DNA of 64,000 nucleotides, taken from assembly GCA_005408345.1 (NCBI GenBank), contig SEMN01000271.1, positions 248,001 through 312,000 of the forward strand, given 5' to 3'. This stretch comes from Macquaria australasica (lineage: Eukaryota; Chordata; Actinopteri; Centrarchiformes; Percichthyidae). A program made the translations under genes and the position numbers. Position 1 is the first letter of the stretch. Every line of letters begins with the position of its first letter. The notes under the pieces were generated by a model, which did not search any database, was not told the DNA's origin, and was given only the letters and a program-made list of their open reading frames with translations. Positions 1 to 11,400 of this stretch are shown piece by piece.

Positions 1-127
1 TATTTACCCAGCGTAACATCACCTACAGGCTATAATATTCTCACGTCTAATATCTCCGTGATTGTTGTCCCCTCGACTGCCTCTCATATCAGTCATTTGT
101 TTTAGAATGACATTTTTTAGCATCTAC

Positions 128-234
128 CTTCATGTCAAAGTATTCACTCTTTATGTCTGTGACTGTCACAGTGGGTGCTTTCAGCTGATCTGATTTGACA
201 GTAAAAGAAGCAGCCGGGCTGTTGTGGCTGATTT
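128..234 (-). CDS. Exon 3 of the left-edge gene
   Basis: The acceptor is CTGTCAG and the donor is GTAGAT. It gives 35 whole codons, open and hydrophilic, ending SEYFDMK in phase 0. An open stretch ending with a GTGAGA donor at about 50-85 could be a further exon, but the intron between would be under 50 bases, so I do not call it. Confidence 0.45.
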
Positions 235-2524
235 CTGACAGCAGCACTAGAAGCTCGCAGTGTGAAATTCTTCTTTTTTCATCCTCTATTCATCCTCTGG
301 GAACCATGAATGTCTGAACCAAATTTTGTGCCAACCCACCCAATAGTTGTTGAGGTACTTCAGCCTGCAGCAAAGTGGTTGACCGATCGACAGGCTGACA
401 TTGGCATCCTTAAAGGCATGCCGCTTCTTGCATGGCTAAAAACCGTATTACAGAAAAGAGAAGGAATGAAATTTGTCTACAGAGCAGCAGACACAGCAGT
501 ACCTGCCGCAGGTCTGACACTTACTTTATAAAGGATGTCTTGAGCTCATGGTTGCTACTGAAGAGCTGTGCACATGAATCCCTTATGCTGAAGAGTCTCA
601 TCATTTCCTTCTGGTCAGAGCTGTCACTAGCCAGCGAATGAATCAGTGACAAGATGGTACTGTCGTTGCATGGGTATACAGTGCAAGTTGTATCTGAGAA
701 GTGAGAGAGGAATCAGACATATAATCGCCCTGTTTTTGGAGACAAAGCAGTCGGGGATGGATACGAATCAGCCACAGCATCTTTGAACACTTTCTGAGCC
801 CATCAGAGGCCAGTTTTAGAGACCTGTACATAGAGAGTCAACAGTCTACTTGAGAAACAGCGTACTTACGTTGTCCCATGCTGTACACAATCTCGGCAGG
901 AAGTCTTGTCACATGAGCATCTAAGCAATCAGATGATCCATTGAACCACGACGTGTTGCTGAACGTGCATTGAAAGAAGCAGCGAAATCCTTCCGCCACA
1001 CACTTCACGTTACCAGATCGGCCGTCAACGATGTCGACATCCTTCATGGTAATATTAGCGTTGCCATTTGAAATGTTGAGACAAACTGAAGCAGAGGACG
1101 AGCAAGAAACGAAAAAACAAATACAAATCACTGTATCTTACATATCTTCAGTGATAATGATGGGGCCATGATTTGATGGCATGGAGTACAAACAACAGCA
1201 AGACAAATTACTTCAATAAAGGTAAAGATTCTTCAAGAGAGCACCTAAGTTGCTAACTGTTGGCTTATCAGACTGTTACAACACAGTTAATGTAAACACA
1301 GATGGATGGTTTAAATTACTTTGGCAAGTTCTTATTGTTCACTATACTTGCATTCTTATACAGTGTGTGAACTATAGCATGGCTTTTGGGGGATCTCACT
1401 TTTTTAAAAGGGGTGGGGTGTGGGGGGGTGTAGCATCAGTGTCAGTTGTCGTAAAGCTAACATTTGCAGTAGAAGGCGTCTCTGGCTCTGGTAGCTCTTC
1501 AGAGTCGATTGGCTTAGATTTTTTGGTAAACCCAAAATTTGTGAGCTTTCTTTTGTGTCTGTATGCTCACTACAAAACAGAGACATGAACAATGGTGATT
1601 CGGCGCGCAGACTGAGTGAGAAAGTTTGTTTTTTCCTGATCTTTGAGTTATAGTGAGTGAAGTTTATGATATTGCGCTGCCACGCTTCCATGGTGATGGC
1701 AAGAATAGCATGCATACCAGTATCTTTATTAAAGAGGAGCCGAGCTCCCTGGCTCCCCTGTAGTTCACACCCTGTTCTTATATTTAGAATGTGATCCTTC
1801 TCCTATTTGGTTGTCATAACGAAGGTTGCAGACCCTCGAAATCCTATTGTAGCTTGCTTATTTCCACAAAGACCCCCCTGACATACTTTGGAGCACAAGA
1901 AGCTCAGCTGCTTGGTTTCTAATGTACTCACTAAAAAAAATATATTCTAAGTAAATATCTTTCTGAATTAAAAGTAACTGGATGAGTTTTACTGATTTCT
2001 CTCAGCTTCAGAGGAGTTTATGAAGCACAAGAAAGCAGAATGGCAAATCTTTTGTCACTGTAGACCCTATGGTGTATGGTGACTACATTGACTGGGGGAA
2101 ATCTAAGAGATGCTGAGGTACTTTGGAATTTTAGACCCCTACTGTAAGTACAATCATTTGGCTTTCAATATTTGTACCTGGACTATGCAGCACACGCTAC
2201 AAGCTCTTTTTGAACTCCACAGAACCAGCTCTGGTGTGTCCTGCCAGATAACCCACTGTGTGCTATTTTACTGCTGTTTTGACTGACAGAGGCTGGTTAA
2301 GATGGCAACCAGCCATTTTCATTTTTGGGTACACTGTTCCTTAAAGCTTGTGAGAAGTAAACATAGCTATAAATAAATAAATAAATAATATATATTTCCA
2401 CCCATTTTGAATAGATGCATTACTCTTTCTTTGGTGGACAAAACCTAAACTCATAAAACCGACATTCTGTACCTTGGTCAGCCAGCAATCCGGGCAGCAG
2501 CAGTAACAGCAGTAATGGAACCAT
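128..2524 (-). CDS. N-terminal part of a secreted or membrane protein with signal peptide and Cys-rich, N-glycosylated ectodomain (runs off the left edge)
   Basis: I do not recognise the family. Three coding exons join in phase: 2473-2524, 870-1085 and 128-234. The start ATG at 2524 has A at -3 and G at +4. It opens a signal peptide with a run of seven leucines (MVPLLLLLLLPGLLADQ). The next exon gives about 72 residues with several Cys (CLN, KCV, RCFFQC, DCL) and sequons NIS, NIT, NTS and NGS. The third exon is Ser/Thr- and Lys-rich (ISHNSPAASF to SEYFDMK). Introns are GT-AG. The gene follows the ADGRG receptor on the same strand, 2.8 kb away. A tandem ADGRG paralogue, whose N-terminal regions diverge fast, is therefore a reasonable guess, but no GAIN, GPS or membrane segment lies inside the window. 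Confidence 0.55.
288..400 (-). repeat. Interspersed repeat, family R1, copy 1
   Basis: The reverse strand reads like the copies at 41818 and 48433: the phrase around 'ccactttg', then 'aactattggg tgggttg', then 'cagacattcatggt'. It is a fragment in intron 2 of the left-edge gene. Confidence 0.6.
870..1085 (-). CDS. Exon 2 of the left-edge gene: Cys-rich ectodomain
   Basis: The acceptor follows a pyrimidine-rich tract ending in CTTCAG, and the donor is the perfect GTAAGT. The 216-base exon has no stop in its frame, carries five Cys and four N-glycosylation sequons, and leaves one base over. That matches the two-base entry phase of the exon at 128-234. This is the best-supported exon of the gene. 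Confidence 0.6.
2473..2524 (-). CDS. Exon 1 (coding part) of the left-edge gene: signal peptide
   Basis: It encodes MVPLLLLLLLPGLLADQ and ends one base into the next codon, at donor GTACAG. The leucine run and the following Ala-Asp make an ordinary cleavable signal peptide. Any 5' UTR lies above 2524; its start is not visible. Confidence 0.5.
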
Positions 2525-5302
2525 TGTACCTCCTCTGAATGTGTGACTGATGGAATAAATAAAAAATAAATAGAAATAAAGCTACATTTCAGTGCAGAAA
2601 TATTCAGTGTATCTCAGCTGTGAGTCCATTTACATCCAAAAGAAAATACATTTGTAAAGTCAGACAAAAGAAACAAAACAGACCAAAGCCACATGTATGG
2701 CTCCCTCTGCTGTATTCTTTTCTTGGACATGGTCAAGTGTTTTGTAAGTAATATAAAAATCAAATAGTCACAAATATTAACTCCAGTTTCCAGGTACAAG
2801 CAGGTCACCCCTTTATCAAAGAATTGCTCTTAAGTTTTCTTTTCTCATCTTTCTCTTATTATTCTGATTCTTAGTTCACTCCCAAATAACAAAGACACAT
2901 ATGGGGTCAACTCTCCTAATGGTAACACTACAGAAACAATCTACAAAATTCAAAACTCTAAAGCTCAGACCATTGGCCAAATAGAGGAAATTCTATAAAG
3001 TTAATTAAAATGTCCAACTTTTCTGGTTAGATCAAATTCCTAAAAATGACTGTATGTCATCTTTAGACTTTGGCAAATAATTCCACAATACGATCATAGT
3101 AATACACCCCAATACTTACATGAATGGACATAGAGTAGTCCTCTTCTTACCTCTGAAGTGAACAGGATGTACCAGACTAGTGAGCAGTGCTGGTTGAGTT
3201 ATCTCATGATTGGGGAGCTTAAAGTAAAATACAATAGTTCTTGTGTTCGATCTGCTGGAGATATTTGTTTTATGCAAATGTTTGTTTTTTATCAGTGCAA
3301 CTAAATGACTGCAGGTGAGTGTGTATATGTTGAGAAATGATGTCACAGTCTAAACTCCACTGCTACAGTAAACCAGTCTGTCAACAGAAATGTTTCCAGC
3401 TGTCATTGTTTATATTGGGTATAATCTGGACACTGTGCCTTGAATTAACTGTAGTTTTCCCTCTCACCTCGGGGCAACTCCAGTGGGAGTGGGTGCATTT
3501 GCCCATGCATCATTGCCAGAATACATCCTTGATGCATTCTCTCTCTTCCTTAAAGAGGTAGTGCACACTTAAACGTGTTTTTTGAGCTGTAAATTAAATG
3601 GTACAACTGTACTGTGATGAAACACATCAATGCTGGTGTTAATATTGACATTTCTTACCAAATGTATAAAAATCGACATTTCATGGGTTGAAAATGGCTC
3701 AACACACAATCTACTGTTTTAAATCAGCCCTGAACCTGCGAGGCCAATGCTGACATAGAGTCAACCGGTTGGAGCCTATCTACATCATGAAATTTATATT
3801 AATCAATTTTATATAAAAAAAGACTCTAATCAGTGTCAGTCAGTCTCCCTGTGTCCCCTGACCCACAAACTACACAGCCACGAGGCCACGCCTCCTACAG
3901 TTGTTGTTCCTTCACTCGTTGCATTTTTTTAATTTGCTGGTAGGGAGGGTTCTAGCTGAATCTGAGGGCGGAGTTACACTTTAACAGTCATTCTGGGATC
4001 TCCTCACTGCACCATTCTCTCTTAAAACTTTCACTAAAAGGAGTGAGATTAGGGTTCAAAATACAGGGGATATTGTAATTTTCTTTTAATGTATAAATGT
4101 GTTTTCCTGTATATTTAGGTTCCTGAAATAAGTAATAGGCTAATAGTAGGGTAAAGCACTTGTCAACGTGTGTGTTTATTCACGCATAACAATTTCCGAT
4201 AATTTCTGTGCAAGTCTGGTCTGTTTAACATAGTAACACAAACATTGCCAGTCCACTGTGTATTGGTATTTTTATTGTTTCTTGGTGGAGAGTGATTCAA
4301 AATTAAAAACATTAAAAAACATTGCAACAGTGAATAATTTTTCTGTTTATTTGTTGTCCCAGTCCCAAATTGGTCTCCCGCCATAAAGTTTTGCAGCTGA
4401 GTGCAATTATCCATGTGGTAAAGTAGAATATACGTGGTGGCTTTGCACCACGAACACAGTAGGCAGGACGATGGCAGAGAAAAGGAGAAAAGTGAAATTT
4501 TAAGATTTCGAGCTACAATCAAAAGGTTATATTGTCCTTTGAAATATCCACTCACGAGCACTCCTGGCTACCGTCACTGCTGCCATGATCACAGGAAAGT
4601 CTGGGTGTGACACCCCCTATGAATGCGCTTCAGTTACCACCAACTCTCTGAAGACACTAGTAATTTTCACTCTAACTGCACGTGGCTATTAGCGCTGCTG
4701 TTTGGACAATTTTGCACCAAATGTATGCATATTGTACCTAATTCAAAAATGTGCAAATAGGAACACCTAAACACTATTTGCTTGGCAGCGCTGGTAGGGG
4801 TGCATTTCACCCTTTCTGGGTGCTTTGAGAATTACATGGTTTCTTTTTGTCTTATTTGTGCAAGTTTAGCAGCCGCAAAATGAGTGAGATGGTAGGGGTG
4901 CATTTCACATGTGTCACGTTGCCCCCAAATCCTTGCTTTTCTGTAAGGAGTTTGCAAGCTCTTCTCAGACTGGGTGACGTAGAAGAATTGCTAGGTATAG
5001 AGGCTAGATAAACCCCTCACCCCAAAGTTTTTACAAGCACGCCACTGTATGAGATTAACAACAAAACTTTAAAAATAGCACCAAAACTGTGAGTTGATAA
5101 ATATTTCACATTTAATATTAGAGTCACCTACATTAGTTAGCTCTAGCTAGCGTATATGCTTCTCTGCTACATTGTTGTACATGAAAACATCATGATCTAA
5201 AGCACATAAAAATAAGTATTTTATAATATAAGTATTTTTGTATAAATCCTCCCAACACACACAGACACAGACACAAAAGAAAAACGTCTTGGTGTGTTGG
5301 GT
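2525..5302. other. Intergenic stretch between the two minus-strand genes
   Basis: It should hold the promoter of the left-edge gene and the 3' UTR of the ADGRG gene. I see no convincing exon on either strand. It is AT-rich and contains a probable short DNA element at about 3549-3983 and a small direct duplication of 'ggtaggggtgcatttcac' near 4794 and 4891. A 132-codon open frame at 4163-4561 shows no domain or codon bias and is treated as chance. Confidence 0.6.
3549..3983. mobile_element. Probable short non-autonomous DNA element
   Basis: The ends are roughly inverted: the left starts 'cttaaagaggtagtgcac' and the right ends 'gcggagttacactttaa'. No open frame is kept inside. The inverted match is imperfect, so boundaries are approximate. 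Confidence 0.35.
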
Positions 5303-5403
5303 TTAGCCTTGACTGTTGGCGCTACGTGTGTCACTACTCGTCGTAGTAGCCGAGTTTCCAGTCTTTCTCAAATGCATCACAAACCACAGGAAGATGAAGA
5401 AAC
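5303..5403 (-). CDS. ADGRG3/5-like exon 14: end of TM7, cytoplasmic tail, stop
   Basis: It encodes GFFIFLWFVMHLRK and a Ser/Thr-rich tail (NSATTTSSDTRS), ending SQG and TAA at 5303-5305. The acceptor is GACTCAG. The Ser/Thr cluster could serve as a phosphorylation or arrestin site. Confidence 0.94.
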
Positions 5404-8400
5404 CTGAGTCAAAGGAGAGAAAGAGACAAGAATGAGTGTCAGATAGAGAACAGGAGGAGAGCATCATGCAAATGCCACTGATAAACAACCTATCTGTCAG
5501 GTCACTGTTTATTAGTCAGGCTACTATCCACTGTACATAAAAGCATGTATTTTAATATTATGCACCATTTATTCTTGACAATGTAAGTCTCTTACAATAT
5601 TTGTTTTCCTGACATCTGAGTAATTGAGTAAGTTTGCAATAGGATCTTTTTTTGCCTTTTTTGGACACAGTGGGAGTGAAAAGGCAGACAGGAAATGGGG
5701 AGAGAGAGGGGCATGACACGCAACGAAGGTCGCCGGCTGGAGTCGAACCGACTACGTTGTGGGTATATGGCATGCACTGTTACCATTGCACAGGGAGCGC
5801 ACTTGCAACCGCGTGTTTGTCTTCAGGGCTTTCTGGCAGAAAGCCTTTAGGAAGTCAGGTGACGTAGTATAAAGAGTGACAAAGTGCTTGTAGCAAGGAG
5901 GTTGGGGTGGATGCATTGGTCAGACACCAGACTTTCACCCAGGAGGCCGCTGTTTGTGTCCCGTGTGAAACCAAAAGTCAGTGTTGACCCAAACCATGAT
6001 CTTTTCCTAAAACCAGACCAAGTACTTTTGGTGCCTAAACCTAACCAAACTGCGGCTGTTTCAAGTTAATCACGTGTTACAAAGGCTTTTTGGCAGAAAG
6101 CCTTCTGGCAGAAAGCCCTGCACGGAGCAATAGGAATAAACATCCCCAACATGTGCCATGGTTCAAAAACCAGAGACTTTGCCCATTTATTGTGATACAG
6201 GAAGCTATTCATGCAGCTGTACAAGTTTGTGTTTCCATTACACATTCACAGTGGGAGATTCCCATGTTGGTCTGGCATGGACAAACATTACAGTTCCTGG
6301 TCTTAACCAAGTTAGACTGGGCGTAAACATGTGTAGCAATGTAAAGACTTGCTTTGTTCAGCTTTCAGTAGTTATACACTGTTGTGCCTCATCCTGAATG
6401 TACCCTGCTACATTTCTCACCATTACAGAGTGCTGCAGGGATGATGCATTTTTGTAGGCCAGCTGGAAAGTTAGTATCACCCTGGTTCCCTCGACAAAAA
6501 GCCAATGGGATTCTTCCACTGGATTTTGGATTATTGCAGAAAATAAGCTCTGTGGCAAACAAACATTTATGATACTTACACGTTTTGTTCAGCAAGATAA
6601 TCTTCACCACTTTTATGATTTGTGAAGTGTAAATGCAAACAGCAGAAGTAAAAAGCTAACGTTAGGCTATAAACGAACTACACCACGGTCGCATGACTTC
6701 CACGTCACCACCACTAAGCTTCCAACTTGTAATTTGATTTTGCCCGCTTACCTCTTCTAAAGAAGGCTTTTGGAAAGTTGGAGTTAGAATAGTTTGAGTA
6801 TAAACACATCAAGGCTGTAAAGGTGGACGAGTGAGAAGATGAGTTTCTGTGTTCGGCGTGACGACGTTTAACGTCCCCGACAACCTCTGTACTCTCATTT
6901 AGCCACTTGTTAGAAACCGCCTTTTTAAAGACACGTATAAGCTTCAAAATTCACGAGTGGGGTATTTACTGACGTATTTTATGTCGTAGAACAAAACATG
7001 AAAATCTCTTAAGCTTGTGTTAACCACAGACCTTGTGTTTCAGACATCTAACCAAAAACCCATTCAGAAACCCACTGACTTCGAGACGAGGGAACCGGAA
7101 GTCCAAAAATGCTGACTCATCCTGGGTTTTAGGACTCATTCCTGCAGCACTCTATAAGTATCAAATCAAGAGGATCAACTTAGGATCTACAACGACCACA
7201 GCTGCCAGTGAAATATGCACCCGATGCCCATCAAGTACTCCACTCATTTATATACAATATTTTATATATATTTGCCTCATACAACCCTTTCTGTCATACA
7301 GTAACATCACCACAGGATAGAGCTGAACATGTGGAAGCAGGTTGTGCTCACCTTGCAGTGAGTTCAGGATGCAGAAGAGGTAGAGGCCAGGAGTGGTCAG
7401 GTAGCCAAATGAGAAGAAGACCAGGCCCCAGGTAATGCCAAGCAGAGTGGTGACTCCCAGCATGGTACAGATGTCTCGCTTGGCTCTGTCACGGTCACTC
7501 TGCCCAAACTGACATGCAAAATAAAGTGTAAAATGACACAGTGGCAGGTCATCAATCAGAATCTACCAGTCAGAGACCATGAAATGTAGGTAGTCTGGTA
7601 GACTTAATGCCAAAACTGCTTTTCAGGACAATACCCTAATCTTGAAGACACTTCTGGAGTGGAAGCAGATTTATCTTCTTCAGTTTGTTTAAAATTGTGC
7701 TGTCAGGAGTCATAGATATTATGTCATCACCATTTTGAGTGCTTTCTATGAGAGACTGTCATTCACTTACACAGACTGTACGTGTAAGGGCGGCAACTAT
7801 GATTTGTACATATTAAACACATTTACCAGACGTGAACCCTTTAAATATCAGACAGATAAAGAATAAGACCAGTGATAGTCTATATATGTTTTTATTGTCA
7901 ACAAATCCCATGAAAAGACCAAAACAAACAACGTGTTAGTTGGTCTATCGTTATTTTCCAACTTCCCTACCATGTCTGTGGCACTCCGTCCCAAGCTCAT
8001 TGGTTACTACTGAAGATGTAAATATTGACAAATGTGTTTCAAATATATAGTTTGATTTTAAAATAAGACTCAGATCTGCATTTGTCATGGGATATTTTCA
8101 GTCACGGATTAAAACACATTTGGTGCTCTAGTGAGTATTTACAGCAGCAGGACGGTGTATGTGGGATAGACTACTGTGTGTGTGCGTGCGTGCGTGTGTG
8201 TGTGTGGTAATGAAGGAACATGCCACCCAGTGCAATAGTGTGTCTCAATTATTTCTTTTTTAATAGATTTTGGACAGCAATGGAGCTCTATGGCACAGAG
8301 GATTGAGATATATTGGGCTTTGGATACACACAATACACACACGTGTACGTGGTAGTAGGATCAAGTCATTGTTGGTTTTGGTGTATTCATGGGATTTATT

Positions 8401-11400
8401 GACAGCGAGAAATATAGAATTTCACCAGACGTATCGTTTAAAGATATTTTTTAAAGACAAAAAGAGGAGAATGCAATGAGAGCAGATGGACTCGAACCTC
8501 TTTGTTCTGGCGGAGACTCACAACGCGTCTGACTGTCACCCCTAACATGATCACATTAAAGACGAACACCAAGCCGAACACTCCCACTACAGTCACCATC
8601 TTCACCGTGGTATTGCCTATGTAGCATCTACAAAGAAAGAGAGAGTATACATAAGGATTTTATCTCATACACTGCAAAATCAAATATGAATTCTGTAATA
8701 AAAATGCCATTTGAGGTGACTAAAGATTCAGCTATATGCAGTAAAAGTATCACTGGAGCTAGTAGGGATTTGGTGTCTCAACTTGAGCCAGTCAGAAGCT
8801 TGGTGACATGGGGTTTTCTATAATAATAACTGTTGTTACTGTGAATGGGGTTTGTGCACAAATTCCAACAACTTCCAAATACACATAAACTCTAATGCAC
8901 ATGCAAAACACTTAATAAATGTAAGAGTTAATTATTAGTCTAGATTGCACACACTTGCAAATGTGTTCCTGCTTCTTCCTTACATTGCAGTGCTGTTGGA
9001 GTTCGACAAGTCCAGAGGGACACGTCCATACGTGTCTCTGTCTATGACGACGACCAGGGACACAATGACTGCGGGGATACCTGAAACACAATGATTTAGC
9101 AGGGGATCGATCCTTTCACTTAAGGGTTCAATCACTCCAAAGTTGGATGACTGATGCTGACAACTTGTAGGTCCATGGCGACTCTACTCACCCCATCCCA
9201 CCAAGCTGAGTTTGAGCAAGTATCTCCTGACATAGATGTTGAAGACTCTGACTAAGAGAAGGTAGAGGTGGAACCCCTCCAGGGCCATCCAGCTGAAAGT
9301 GGCCAGCAGGGAATAGTGAAGAGAAAGGGCCATGTAAAGGCAAAACCCAGTGGAGGGCAATGCTGCCACTGTCTGACTAGGGAGGAAGTGCAAATCGAGG
9401 AGGATCAGGGCAATGGCGAGGCTGATGTGGACCTTCATAGAGACATCTTCTCTGACTTTCCTGTCAGACAGACGAGAATTGATCCGCGGTAAGTGTTAAA
9501 TTATGTGCAGATTTCTTGGTCATATCATGGTGGCAATGACATTTGGTCATATAAAGTGGAGGAAGAAAGAAAGGCGGAAGAGAGAAAGAAAATAAGGAAG
9601 GATGGATGCCATTTACTGTAAGAGGGAGAGACTAAATATGATAAGAAAGAAGGGAGAGCACATTGCATTTTAAAGTGATGGAAAGAAGGAAAATCAAACA
9701 AGGGAGGAAGAAGAGCGCTGAGGAGCTGAAGAAGTGATGGGAGCAAGGACAGAAGGATGCTACCGTAACTGAAAATATGTATAGATATGAGAGATTGAAC
9801 CTAAGGAGGGATGATGGACAATGAAAGATGAGAGGAGAGTCACCACCACCAGTAAATTACCTATTTGTGATGAAGAGCAGAACAGTGATGACCAGGGCGA
9901 AAAGAGAAAGACTACAGCCAATCAGAGTGATGTATGTCAGAATATTTTGGTCTGTAGATGAGAGAGAAGCAGTCACCTGTGGAGAAAGTACAAAGATGAC
10001 ATTTTACAGGGAAATGTTGTCTTTTTACTTCTTTGTATTTGATACAGTAGTTACTGGTGAAGCAGATTAGGATTTTCCATTGAAATATACGAGTATGACC
10101 AATTATGGTGAAAAGTAACAAATTAAACTACCCAAATGCATATAATGTAGTTTAAATAAGCTCCACTCTCGCCAGCTTTAATATTAAATACCTTATGTTA
10201 ATTAATCCGTATGTTAATGCATCAGTAATTATAATCTAATAATATAATTAATCCCTATGTTAATGCATCAGTAATTATAATCTAATAATAAACAGAAATA
10301 TAAAACACCCTTGTGCAGGATGACTACTTCTATTTTTATACTTCATTATACCAGGATATTTTGCTGATAATACTTGTGTAATTTTACATGTATATTTACA
10401 TTGTGGAATTGCCATTCTTACTTAAAGTCACCATGCGTAGATTAATGTAGGTATGAAGTGTTCACACTAGTAGTTTGCAGTTTATATTAAATTAAATTAA
10501 CACCTGTTCTTTTCCTACGGTGACAAGTCAACATGTCTGCTGTTAAAAAAGGCCTATTGTAGAATACTTACAGTGTACTTTATGATAGAAATATCCTATT
10601 TAAATCTGATTTGAATCTGAAGTGATTTCTGTACTATATATTTATTTTGTATTTATTTTACATGTATCCCTATCCAAAGAGCACCCTAAACAAACAAACT
10701 TTGAGTCCAGGAAGCGCTCCTACCCAGACTTTTTTTCCATATATTTATTTTGTTTGGAGAACTTTGTTTCATTTCCTTATGACATCAGAATGGATTTAAA
10801 GTTATGAATGAGTGGAAGACCCCTCTCCTTAAAATACCCCCGCATTGCATAAATCACAGTCATGGATCATAAGGACCTCTATGATTTCAAAGGACAATCA
10901 TGGACATAAAGGAACCTCAGACCTTGATACTGTTTACACAATGTCAAGCTTTTCACCTTAACCTATGATGGCCCTGTCTGTTGTCCCTTGGTGTGTCTGC
11001 TCTGTTTTTGGTTTTGTCAATAATAATAAACAACATACTTGAAAACACACAGAGGAAAACAGTTGATTATGCAGTCTCAATAAACTGATTACTTTGTTGT
11101 TCTCTCTATAGGTCTACTTCGTATGATGAAAAAGGCCAAGCCTACCATGAGCACACCGAAGTATGTGAGGTGGTCACAGGAGCAGGTGATGTGACTCTGA
11201 CCACGTTCCCACAGGGTTCGGCAGCCATTACTGCTATATGCTGGTAAGTCAAACAAATAGACAGACAGACAGATCCATTATATGAATGATTCTGTCACAT
11301 TTTAATTACATCAACTCACTTTGCTGAATCCAACTTATCACCTTCATAACGAAAAACACATTATTATTATTATCCATGACGGATGTGATGCCTAGTTACT

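Noticed and set aside
4163..4561. 132-codon minus-strand open frame
   Set aside because: No family features, no splice partners, and low-complexity hydrophobic/Asn content typical of AT-rich chance frames.
7500..7508. Later acceptor for ADGRG exon 13 (after TGGGCAG)
   Set aside because: It would delete FGQ, which fits the family wording of the loop; the earlier CATGTCAG acceptor is better.
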